DNA from: Chrysomallon squamiferum
Lineage: Eukaryota > Mollusca > Gastropoda > Neomphalida > Peltospiridae
Direction: 5' to 3'
Assembly (NCBI GenBank): GCA_012295275.1
Contig: CM022672.1
Span: 35,720,732 to 35,784,731 of the forward strand
Length of the DNA: 64,000 bases
Positions 11,001 to 24,700 of this stretch are shown here, piece by piece; position 1 is the stretch's first letter; each line of letters starts with the position of its first letter. A model generated the notes under the pieces. The model worked only from the letters and a program-made list of their open reading frames with translations. It was not told the origin of the DNA and ran no database searches. Made by a program: the position numbers and the translations under genes.

Positions 11001-14000
11001 TTTCTTTATTGTCTTAGAAGATTCAACTGCAGATGCAGTGTTAAACTGTGTAGCATGATGCAGACTGTTCAAACTTACTTAGATAAATTAATTAAATTAA
11101 AAACCTTTCTTCTCCTCTCTGGAAACTCCAGATGCAGTATTAAACTGTGTAGCATGATGCAGACTGTTCAAACTTACTTAGATAAATTAATTAAATTAAA
11201 AACCTTTCTTCTCCTCTCTGGAAACTCCAGATGCAGTATTAAACTGTGTAGCATGATGCAGACTGTTCAAAGTTACTTAGATAAATTAATTAAATTAAAA
11301 ACCTTTCTTCTCCTCTCTGGAAGGTCGGCCACGTCGCGAAGGAGGTCGTTCAGGACTTCTGGGATACGGTGTTTTCACGTTCCACTTTTTGGCCTCTCTC
11401 TCCAGAGCAATGACATTGCGCTCTTCCTCATCCAGTCTCATCTTCCACGCAAGAAGATCTTCTGCATTCTTCCTTCTGTCAAACAGATTGTGCTCTCTAA
11501 CTGTGAGAAACCTGCGAGAAAACAAAACACACATAGCTATAATGAACACTTGTGTATGAACACTTGTGAACAAAGGATATGGAAAAGAAGTTAGTGATTG
11601 CTGTTGCTATTTATTGAAATTATAATTACTGTTATTAATAACATGACACTTTTTTCTTTTTAATCTATTTTGTTTTTGTTACAAGCATTGTCATCATCAT
11701 CGTTTATGTTTATTATTATTATTAGAACTGTTTTCATTATTATTGTTGTTGTTGATATTTACATTGCCAGTGTATTATAGAAAGTAAAACATACAATTAA
11801 AAAATAAGTAAAATTAAAAAAAAACTTCATGTTTTTGGTCATGGATTAATTAACTTCTAAATTTCTTTTCTTCTTTCTTTTTTGATTGAAATTCTATTTT
11901 ATTATTATTATTCAGATAAATTAAAATATACTTAACCATGGAAAGCCTACAGTATAACAAACAACAACAACAACAATAATAAAATAACATAACTGTAGTA
12001 GTAGTAATAAAAATACAGTGATAATAGTAATAATAACAACATCATAACAAAAGTGAAGATAACAAAGACACACCTGTGATTAATAAACTTACTTTTGATC
12101 AAGTCTCAGTTTCTGTTGTTTTACTATTTTCTGCTTGTCGCCTTTTGCTTTGTGCTCAGAAGATTTGTACACTTCAGAGTCAGACTTAGACTCTGTGAAG
12201 AAAACAAACTTTTTACAACTCTTTTTGTATCTACAACAAATGCAGCATTTAAAACTTCTCTGGTGATCTAGGCAGTCTGTGTGTGTGTGTCTGATATACA
12301 CATAAGTATATATATATATCTGTCTATCTGTTGCACACACACACAAACAGTGACAAGAGATGAATTATAAACATATTAAAAACACGAATGTTTTTTCTTT
12401 TTTTTTTTTTTTTTCCATCTATTATTTTCCATCTGATTTTCCATCAGAAATATTAAAAATTAATAACTGGCATTGTTATGATTATTTTAAGTAAAAAATT
12501 TTAAACTGATTTGAAATTAAAGACTACTTAACTTGGACAAATACTATACTAAGCTTTTGAATGAGAATATTCAGTGATATACATTCAAATGCACATAATA
12601 CAAACCTTTACTGTTATCACCAATGTCATCTTCAAACTGAAATTAATAAATTACAATACTATCAGACATAAATAGAAAAACATGTTTGTTTAATACTTTT
12701 CTTATAAAGGATTTTACCTGTGGGGTTTTATTTATCTTAATAATTGATTAGAAAACTCACTGCAAGACTATCATGTAAATTCCTTCTTTTTTTTTTTTAA
12801 TGTTATAACTTATATAGATATATACTGAAATTATACTATTGATTCTCTAAATATCACCTTTTAGTTTATTTATTTTTTACATTTCTGGACTATGGTTCTG
12901 TTTTAATTAGGTAAAGAGAGAAGATGAAAATAACACCGAAGAATCAAATTATATAAAAATATAATTTTTTTTATCAATAATGTTCCAAGAATTAAATATT
13001 AATTTTTAAAATAACATAATAGTAATAATGAGAAAAAGAAAAAGAAAAAGAAGAATAAGAAGATGAATTTTTTAAATCAATATAATTTTTTTTAACATGT
13101 ACTCTGTATGAAAAACATTATGACATTCTTTAATCATTATTACTGTCACTACTTTACTTGAGATTTTGTTTTCAATATGTCTGTTGTTGTTGTTCCAGAG
13201 GTCTATTTCTGAAAAGTAAAACAATTAAAAAAATCTACTCTTGTGTATTTCTTATGTGGTATTGCTTGTTCTTACTTTAAGTATTTATGTCAGTTTATTA
13301 ATAATTCAAGTGATTGGTTTTACATACAGCACTGACTTCGTCCTCTGTGTGCACCTCTTTAGGTCGAGTTAGTCGACCAGCTGAAACATGTGGCTTGATA
13401 TCCTGTAAATCAAATCTGTCTTTTAACAAAGAAACAACATGAAGAAATTCTACACTTGAGAAATGTACACATAGTTTTAAAAAATGCTTAACTGATATTT
13501 AACTGATTTATAATCATGTTTGTAATTCACTTCATATATAATATAATATAGAATTAAAAAATAATAAATTCTTTTATACATTTTTCATTTTGCAGAAGCT
13601 TTAGTAATAAGGATAAATTTGTATAAATATTGGTATCTACTAATTTGAAGTATGAATTCTAATCTTTTATTAAACACTGACTAATTTTATTAAACACTGA
13701 CTAATTTTATGGAAACAACTTCAAAGTAAATTTATTTAAACGATTCTAACTTCCAAAATTAATAAAAATATCAACTACACTTTTAAATAACATTTAAAAT
13801 ATTCTGAAAACATTTTATTTCAATGTTCTGTGATTTATTCAAACAACTTTAAGTAAAGTTGTAAAACGTGCCTGTTTAGAAATGTGTTTGTGAGTCATCA
13901 GTTCGTGCTGCTGTAACATCAACTGCCGCTCTTTGTTTGCCTTCTTGTTGGCTTCCTGAAGTCGATGAATTTCAGCCTAATAAAAAATATTTTATTTATT

Positions 14001-17000
14001 AATAGTAAAACAATATTTTCAATATTTGTAAACACTTCACAAAAAGTTTAGATTATTAAATAATTTTTAACCAATGTAATTTAAAAACACAAAGTCAATG
14101 AATTTCAGCCTAATTAAAAAACATTTATTTATTAATAGTTAAAAAATATTTTCAGTATTTGTAAACCCTTCACAAAAAGTTTAGATTATTAAATAATTTT
14201 TAACCAATAAGTTTTAAAAACATTTTTTAATACCAGCTAAAAAAAACCAGAAAAGAATAAAAATAAATTATAATAATAAACACTGGAGTTTGATCAGTTC
14301 AACAACAGTTTTGAATCAAACTGCTCTACAAAAAATCCTCTCACTGCTAGATAAACAAATGCCATCAGCTTAGTTATAAATAATTTTTTTCTCTTACTTG
14401 CTGTACACAATTAACACTAATAACGAAGCCCAAGACTTTGTGATGGATGGAATACAGGGGGTAATCGTTCATAGATTTACAAGAGGGACACTTTTATTAT
14501 TTACAACCAAGTTACAATGGCCAATATTTAAGCAAAATGTGAAACTGCATTTTGACCAAAAATGTCAATTATGTTTTTTATTTTTTGTTATTTCCAGCCA
14601 CAGAAATAATCAAAATGGTAGGGAATAGAAATTGTTTTCATATTGCCTGCAGTCTATTGTTGTTGTTGTATACATTTCTGTGAAGGTTAACTTAAATACT
14701 GTTAAAACAATCGATGCTATTTTGTAAACAGACAGACACAAATATCCAACCTCCTGCTCTTTCTGTCTCTTCTTGATCATCTTCTCCTGTTTGAGGATTC
14801 TGGGATAGGCGTCATCGAGACCTTTCTTCTTCAGGTTCTGTTTCTGCTGGTTGATCCACGCCAGTTCTGCTTTCGTCTTCTCTTTCAGCGCTTTCTCTCG
14901 CAGTCTCAGAACTGCCGCTTGATGTTCTGTGCGCATCAAGTCGTCATGCATGAACTGTCGAACCATGTCTGCTGTGAACTTCTTGAAGCTGTCCTCGCCA
15001 ACAAAGAGTGAGGAAATATCCCCAACAGACTGAGTACCTGAGACTGGAAAAAAAAAAAAAAAAAAAAAAAAAATTATACACCATTATAAAAATCATGTAT
15101 GATTATTTTGGTAGACTGGATGTTTTTCAGATATAAAATCATGTTATTTTAATAATATAAGATTATTATAAAAGTCTTTTATTATTATTATAAAACATCA
15201 GTTCTACATTTCTACAGTTGGGTTGAAGAATAAATCATTGCATTTCATAACTGATTCAGATTTAGTTCCAGACAACAAACTGGTTGACTGTTGGGAAGAA
15301 GTGGTAAATAACGATGGAGAATGCATTACTGATTAAATTTCAACTTGTTATCAATTAAGCTTAACATTTCTTTTATGTAATGATTAAATTTAATTTAACC
15401 GCAATAACTTATTCCTCAACTCAATAATTTTGATCAGCAATAAACAGTTATGACTGTATGATGACTGATTTATTAACTAATTATTCTTTTCTTAATATTA
15501 ATTATTATCATTATTTATTTAGAATCTGTCAGAAAGTTACTGTCGTTGGCTGCCGTGTTCTGATCAGATCTTCTTTTCTTCACTTCTTTGCGGTGACTCT
15601 CAGACGGCAGAACTTGCCAGAATGACTCGTCTTCTGTGAGCGATTCTTCATTTGCAGACTGAGAGTAATCAGCTACTGAAACAGCACATCAGACTCAGTA
15701 AGGTAAGGATGATCAGTTTGACAAAACAATGGTCATGAGAATGAAAGGCAATTTAATAACAGCTTATCTCTCAGCATATTATATTATTATTATCTGTGCC
15801 GTAGTTACTTTTTTGACAAAACACTGTTAAAAAAGAGTAACCGTTACAAATCAATACTAATATTTATTAAACTCTTTTCAACACACACACACACACACAA
15901 ATTAAAATAAAATAAAATTTAAAACAAATAAAATTACATCACCATTTTCGATAAAAGTCAAAGACATATTTGAAATGGGAACAACTTAACATCCAAATAT
16001 CAATTATGGTTAACGAATACCATTTCTCCACTAGAAATTACTGGTTTTTGACTGCTTAGACAGTCATGTTATTAAGTAATTATTTACCTTGTATATCCTC
16101 AGAAACAGTTTCTGTTTTTAACTGTGTAGACAGCCATGTTATTAAGTAATTACTTACCTTGTATATCCTCAGAAACAGTTTCTGCTTTAGAATCGTCAAC
16201 AACGTCGTTGTCACTCAGTGTTCTGATGGACGACTCTGTGTCAGTGTCGTTAATCGAATCATCGGCAGTTTTAACACTTGCTGATCTGATGTGACAAAAT
16301 ATTAGTTTTATAACTACTGACACTCAAATGTTACAACTACCATTAATAACACAAATAACATAAAATATTAGACAAAATATTAGTTTTATAACTACTGACA
16401 CACAACTACCACTAATAACACAAATAACATAAAATATTAGACAAAATATTAGTTTTATAACTACTGACACTCAAATGTTACAACTACCACTAATAACACA
16501 AATAACATAAAATATTAGAGAAAATATTAGTTTTATAACTACTGACACACAACTACCACTAATAATACAAATAACATAAAATATTAGACAAAATATTAGT
16601 TTTATAACTACTGACACACAACTACCACTAATAATACAAATAACATAAAATATTAGACAAAATATTGGTTTTATAACTACTAACACAAATGTTACAGCTA
16701 CCACTAATAATACAAATAACATAAAATATTAGACAAAATATTAGTTTTATATCTACTGACACTGAAATGTTACAACTACCACTAATAACACAAATAACAT
16801 AAAATGAAAAATATTAGTTTTATCACTAGACAATGATCCAAATAACACAAATAAACAAAAAATAAACAAAAAATAAATAACTTTATAACTAAATAAAAAA
16901 TAAAAACTACCATTAATAATACAAATTTAAAATATTTGTGGTTGTTTTAGTTTTATAAACAGGAACTAAATCTGCATATCTCCATTAATAATAAAATAAC

Positions 17001-18747
17001 ATAAAATTTTAAAATAAAATATTATGTTTAACTATATAACAGAAGAAATGTCATACCTTAATACAAATAACATTTAATATTAACAAAATATTGGTTTTAT
17101 AACTACTAAACAAATGTTACAAACTCCACTAATACACAAACAACATTTAATATTAGACAAAATTTAGTTTTTAACTACTGACATTCAAATGTTACAACTA
17201 CCACTAAAAACACAAATTACATAAAATTTTGTTAAAAGACAATTATCCAAATATATTTATAAACAAACAAACAAACAAATAAATAAATAACTAAATAACT
17301 AAATAAATAAATAAAACCTTACACTTTTTACTGTTTATTTTATCAGTGTTTGTGGTTGTTTTTTACAAACAGGAACTATCTGCATATCTCCATACACAAT
17401 TTTTACAAATTTTAAAATATTTTATATGTATAACTATATAACAGAAGAAATGTCATACCTTAGTATTTTTATATTTATTCTGAACATACATATATACTTA
17501 AACATATACATACTTAAACATATATATATCTAAACATATACATACTTAAACATATATTGCTTAAACATATACATACTTAAACATATATATACTTAAACAT
17601 ATACATACTAAACATATATATACTTAAACATATACATACTTAAACTCACACACACACACACACATTTATAGCTTCAGTCTTTACTGCATTCAGTATATTG
17701 TGCTGTCAGAAAAAACATTTAGTATTATTTTGTTAAACTACTTTATTAATATTTCACATCAAAATAAAAATAAAATAACTTCACACACCTCACACAAAGC
17801 ATGCAGAATCTAATTAATATCTTCTTCTTAAGATAACTAATTACCATGCTGTCAATTTATGCTGGTTTACATAGAAAACATTTACCTTGTCAGTTCTGAT
17901 GTTTTGCTGCTGTCAACATGCGCCATGAAGACATCAATTAACACTGAACTTCAGTAAGAGCACTGAACTACATCAATTAACACTGAACTTCTCTAAGAGC
18001 CATACATCAACTTAACAATGAACTTCCTTTGTCAAGAGCCATACATCAATTAACAATTGAACTTCGTTTCTTCATCTCACTGATGCCGGGCGAGCGCGAG
18101 AGCCATCCATCAATTAACACTGTCCTTCTCCGCCTCCACAGCCATTCTGCAATTTCTCTGAACTTCCATGTCATGTTCAGCCATACATCAATTAACACTG
18201 AACACAAGTTTGACAAACCTCAAAAATCATCAACAAACCCAAACACTGAACTTCAGTAAGAGCCATACATCAATTAACACTGAACTTCAGTAAGAGCCAT
18301 ACATCAATTAACACTGAACTTCAGTAAGAGCCATACATCAATTAACACTGAACTTCAGTAAGAGCCATACATCAATTAACACTGAACTTCAGTAAGAGCC
18401 ATACATCAATTAACACTGAACTTCAGTAAGAGCCATACATCAATTAACACTGAACTTCAGTAAGAGCCATACATCAATTAACACTGAACTTCAGTAAGAG
18501 CCATACATCAATTAACACTGAACTTCAGTAAGAGCTATACATCAATTAAAACTAAACTTCAGTAAGAGCTATATATGATTTAACACTGAACTTCAGTAAG
18601 AGCTATATGCAGAAATATATATGTATTATTTATTACACATTAAATTATTTTTCAACATATATTACAGAAAAATTAAACTATATATGAATTAGTTTTTTCA
18701 ACAGTACAGAGTAATTTATGTGCACTTTTGCAGCTATGAACCAAAGT

Positions 18748-18798
<51 letters not shown>

Positions 18799-19966
18799 AT
18801 ACCTTGAGTATCTGAGCAAGAGAGACAGTTTCCTGCTGAGCGAGGGACACAGCGTTGGTTCTGTCAATTCCTAACAACTGACGCAGCGACTCCTCCATGC
18901 TCTCCAGTTTGTTCAACTCTGCCATCATCTTCTGCTCCAGACCACTCGGAGAAAACCGCAGACTGTCGCCTTCTTCCACATTTTCTCCAACTGGGGGCAC
19001 CCGCTCATGCTGTGAAAAAAAAAAAAAAAAAGTTAATAAATAATAAAAAGAAAAAATAATAATAAATAATAAAAACAAAAAATTAATAAATAATAAGAAA
19101 AGAAAATATAAATAATAATAATAAATAATGATAAGAAAAAAGAAAAAAAGAAAAATTAAGAGAGTAAAGAAAAAGCAGTATTCTGGCAAATTGACTGACT
19201 GCAACAATCAAAATGAATTATAGTCACTACAAATACCAGAAAACAATGTCACAATGTTTTCATTGTTAGTAAAAACACTTAAAAAACCTCCAAAATAAAC
19301 ACACATACACACACTCACTCACACAAACAAGCAGAGACACAAAATGAAATTCACTATTAAACATGTATTAAAAGAAAACAAAGGTTTTAATAGTCAGCTG
19401 TACTTACCCAGGAGCTGTGTTTTAAGTGTTCATCTTCACTTGCAAGTGATGAGTCAGACTCTGTGCTCACACAGGTTTGAAACACAGATGTCTTCTGTAC
19501 AAACTTTTGTCTTTTATCTTCCTCACTGAAACATCAATTTTATATATAAATACACACATATAAATATCAGTGGCCAAACACAAACCACAAAAAGAGTGTT
19601 GAAAGTGTTAACACAACATTCTTGTGTTAATACTAATTTATAAACTAAATTCTGCCTGGACCAACAGACTTGTTTGTTTCTACACTAGTATCACTATCTT
19701 GTTCTATCAACAAAAAAAAAAAAAATGGGTCCACGACAGGAAGAAAGCAAATGAACCCTGTTGACAGAAAATAAATAGGAGGTTCTGCCAGTGTTAACAT
19801 TCATATTGTTGTTAAAAACATTGAGAATAACTTACCTGTCAACAGCACCAGATTCATCTGTGACACTTTCAAACAGAGGTCTCGACTTTTCATCTTCCTT
19901 CTCCAGCCTGAAATCCAATTTATTATTTCATATTTTATAAAATAAGAAAATGAGTACTTCTATATG

Positions 19967-20043
<77 letters not shown>

Positions 20044-21188
20044 TGTACTTTTGTACATGTTAGACAGAGACAATGTTGTGGATATAACTAATGAAATTAG
20101 AAAAACAATCATCATAAAAAAAGAAAAGAAAAATCATCACTGAAAAAGAAAGTAAATTAATAAATCTCAAACGCTGTTATCAAATAATTGAAATAAATGA
20201 CACTGACCGACTGGTTCTAGCTTGGAACTTCTCACTCTGCCTCACTCCTGTCATCTGTTCTGACCACATCAAACCCTCGCCAGCTTTGTGAACTGCTGTC
20301 CTGCTTGGTGCAGCATCTCCCACTGCAACATCAGACTCTTCAGTCACTGACGTCCAAGTCTTGTATTTTGTGTGAACAGACACACTTCCAGCAGCTGGCA
20401 GCACGTTGTTAGTTTGAAACAACGCTGCAGGTTGCAGAGGCTTTGGTGTCAAGTTTGTTGTCACTGTAGACGTGACTGGCTCTTTTGATTCAAAGTGCGG
20501 AGACGAACTTGTGACAGATTTTCTTTCTGATTCTGTTGAGCTGGATGATTTTATCTGAACATTTTCTGTGTGAAAAAGATGAGATAATTTTAATAAGAAA
20601 ATAGCAAAAATAATAGTATAATAATAAATTTAATGACAAATAACAATAAGAACACTAATAATAATACTACTACTAATAATAATAAAAATAATAAAACAAC
20701 AGCAATGATATTAACAATCAAATAATAATGATATTAATAATAGTAACATGAGGAATTATAATTAGACAATTAATATTTATAAAGAAATATATCATTTACA
20801 TATGCACTTTTCCAAAAGCACAAAATAACATTTATTTACTAGTATCAAATTCTGAAATAACAAATTAAAAAGATACAGAATAGATATCAGAATGTTTTCA
20901 CAGTTCAATGATTGAGTGACAAAAGTTATTGATATTATTAACCTTTGCCCAGCTGTTTCATTTTGCGGTTGAAGACGTTGAGAACACTGTAGTGGTCTGC
21001 TGTGGGTTTGTCAAACGCTGGTACTGGTGAAGGTTTGAAAACGCAGGCTGCTGTCTGGTGTCGTCTTATACCAGACACTTTTCTGTCCTTCGTCTGCTTC
21101 GCAACCTGTCATATAAAAACTCCATTTGTTTCATTTCAACCCAAATAGCCATACTGGTTTTTTTTGCTCAGGTTTTGTTAAACATTAA

Positions 21189-21237
<49 letters not shown>

Positions 21238-21727
21238 ACAGTATTCAAATTTTGACATGCAACTCATGACTGCCTATACAGCTACACTGGATAATCCCAA
21301 AACAATTTATGCAGTGATGTTAGTATTATATTAATTAGATGTCTCTAAAACAAGAACTGCCACAGGGTAACATAAGAAAGTGGAAGAGTAGAGAGTTAGT
21401 TTAGTGGTGGTTATGAGAGTGATTCAAATAAGCTTAGTTTTGACTAATGTTTGTCATACTATAGCTATGAGTTGTAGCAAAATCTGTGACTTTAATGAAA
21501 ACTTGATTAAAATTATGTGCCAAAGATTTTGTTTCAAAATTGTTATGAACGAGAACTAGCCTAAAATTCACATTTTAATAAATATATAAATAAACATACA
21601 TATAAAAAACAAACAAAGAATTAAATGAATGAATAAATGTAACTAAACAATAAAAAAGAAGAAAACAACAAATAAAAATAAATAATTAAATAAATGACAA
21701 AACACTAAAATTTAACAAATAAACAAA

Positions 21728-21758
<31 letters not shown>

Positions 21759-24700
21759 AAATAAATAAAGATATAGATAAATAAACAAATAAATAAATAC
21801 AGATATAAATAATTTAACAAACTAACAAACAAACAAACAAATAAATAAGTAAATAAATAAAGGTATAGGTAAATAAATAAATAAATAAATGCAGATATAA
21901 ACAAACAAACAAACAAATAAATGAATAAAGAAAGATATAGGAAAATAAACAAACAAACAAACCAAAATGAATAAAGAAAGATATAGGTAAATAAACAAAT
22001 AAATAAATAAATAAATAAATAAACAAAGAAATAAACTAAGATGATGGAACTAAAGATGTATGTAAAAAGATGTAAGTAACTAAAGATGTAACTAAAGATG
22101 TAAACTAAAAATGTATGGAAAAAGATGTATGGAACTAAAGATGTAACTAAATGGAACTAAATATGTAAAAAGATGTATGTAACTAAAGATGTATGTAACT
22201 AAAGATGTAAACTAAAGATGTAACTAAATGAACTAAAGATGTATGTAACTAAAGATGTAACTAAAGATGTAAACTAAAGATGTAAACTAAAGATGTAAGT
22301 AACTAAAGATGTATGGAACTAAAGATGTAAACTAAAGAAACTAAAAAGATGTATGGAACTAAAGATGTAACTAAAGATGTAAGAACTAAATAAAAGATGT
22401 ATGTAACTAAAGATGTAAACTAAATAAAGATGTAGATGTAACTAAAGATGTATGTAACTAAAGATGTATGGAACTAAAGATGTAACTAAATGTAAAAAAG
22501 TAACTAAAAAGATGTAACTAAAGATGTATGTAACTAAAAACTAAAGATGTAAACTAAAGATGTAACTAAAGATGTAACTAAATGAACTAAAGATGTAACT
22601 AAAGATGTATGGAACTAAAGATGTGGAACTAAATGTATGTAACTAAAGATGTATGTAACTAAAGATGTAACTAAAGATGTAACTAAAGATGTATGTAACT
22701 AAAGATGTATGGAACTAAAGATGTATGTAACTAAAGATGTATGGAACTAAAGATGTAACTAAAGATGTATGGAACTAAATGATGTAACTAAAGATGTATG
22801 GAACTAAAGATGTAAGTAAAGATGTATGGAACTAAAGATGTAACTAAAGATGTATGGAACTAAAGATGTAACTAAAGATGTATGTGTAACTAAAGATGTA
22901 TGGAACTAAAGATGTAACTAAAGATGTAACTAAAGATGTAAGATGTATGGAACTAAAGATGTAACTAAAGATGTAACTAAAAGATGTAACTAAAGATATG
23001 GAACTAAAGATGTATGGAACTAAAGATGTATGGAACTAAAGATGTATGTAACTAAAGATGTAAACTAAAGATGTAACTAAACTAAAGATGATGTAACTAA
23101 ATGTATGGAACTAAAGATGTAACTAAAGATGTAAACTAACTAAAGATGTAACTAAAAGATGTATGGAACTAAAGATGTAACTAAACTAAAGATGTATGGA
23201 ACTAAAGATGTATGGAACTAAAGATATGTAACTAAAGATGTATGGAACTAAAAAGATGTAACTAAAGATGTGGAACTAAAGATGTAAAAAGATGTAAACT
23301 AAAGATGTATGGAACTAAAGATAAAAGATGTATGGAACTAAAGATGTAAACTAAAAGATGTATGGAACTAAATGTATGTAAAGATGTATGGAACTAAAGA
23401 TGTATGGAACTAAATATGTAACTAAAGATGTATGGAACTAAAGATGTAACTAAAGATGTATGGAACTAAAGATGTAACTAAAGATGTATGGAACTAAATA
23501 TGTAACTAAAGATGTATGGAACTAAAGATGTAACTAAAGATGTATGGAACTAAAGATGTAACTAAAGATGTAAACTAAATATGTAACTAAAGATGTATGG
23601 AACTAAAGATGTATGTAACTAAAGATGTAACTAAAGATGTATGGAACTAAATATGTAACTAAAGATGTATGGAACTAAAGATGTAAACTAAAGATGTATG
23701 TAACTAAAGATGTATGGAACTAAAGATGTAACTAAAGATGTATGGAACTGTAAACTAAAGATAAACTAAATATGTAACTATGTAACTAAATGATGTGTAT
23801 GGAACTAAATGTGGAACTAAAGATGTATGGAAAAAGATGTATGGAACTAAAGATGATGTATGGAACTAAAGATGTAAGATGTATGGAACTAAAGATGTAT
23901 GTAAAGATAAAAAGATGTATGGAACTAAATATGTAACTAAAAGATGTATGGAACTAAAAGATGTATGTAACTAAAGATGTATGGAACTAAAGATGTAAAC
24001 TAAAACTATGTATGGAACTAAAGATGTAACTAAATGTATGGAACTAAAAGATGTATGGAACTAAAGATGTAACTAAAGATATGGAAAGATGTATGGAACT
24101 AAAGATGTAACTAAAGATGTAAACTAAAGATGTAACTAAAGATGTAAAAGATGTAACTAAAGATGTATGGAACTAAGATGTATGGAACTAAACTAAAGAT
24201 GAACTAAAAGATGTATGGAACTAAATAAATGTATGTAAAGATGTATGGAACTAAAGATGTAACTAAAGATGTATGTAACTAAAGATGTAAATAAAGATGG
24301 AAGTAAAGATGTATGGAACTAAATATGTAACTAAAGATGTATGGAACTAAAGATGTATGGAACTAAAGATGTAAAGATGTAACTAAAGATGTATGTAACT
24401 AAAGATGTATGGAACTAAAGATGTAACTAAAGATGTAAATGGAACTAAAGATGTATGGAACTAAAGATGTAAAACTAAAGATGTAACTAAAGATGTATGG
24501 AACTAAAGATGTAACTAAAGATGTATGGAACTAAAGATGTAACTAAAGATGTAAAGATGTAACTAAAGATGTATGGAACTAAAGATGTAAACTAAAGATG
24601 TATGGAACTAAAGATGTATGGAACTAAAGATGTATGGAACTAAAAGACTAAAAGAAAGATGTATGGAACTAAAGATGTAACTAAAGATGTAACTAAATGT

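Noticed and set aside
10950-11594. 214-codon plus-strand open frame
   Set aside because: Created by a 99-bp repeat whose length is a multiple of three; antisense to exon 33 and its intron.
14398-14628. 76-codon plus-strand frame in intron 27
   Set aside because: No similarity recognised, no splice or promoter context; kept only as intron note.
16471-16722. Minus-strand frame with repeated SGSCVSVVIKLIFCLIFYV, resembling membrane segments
   Set aside because: Product of the ~70-bp AT-rich tandem repeat in intron 24.
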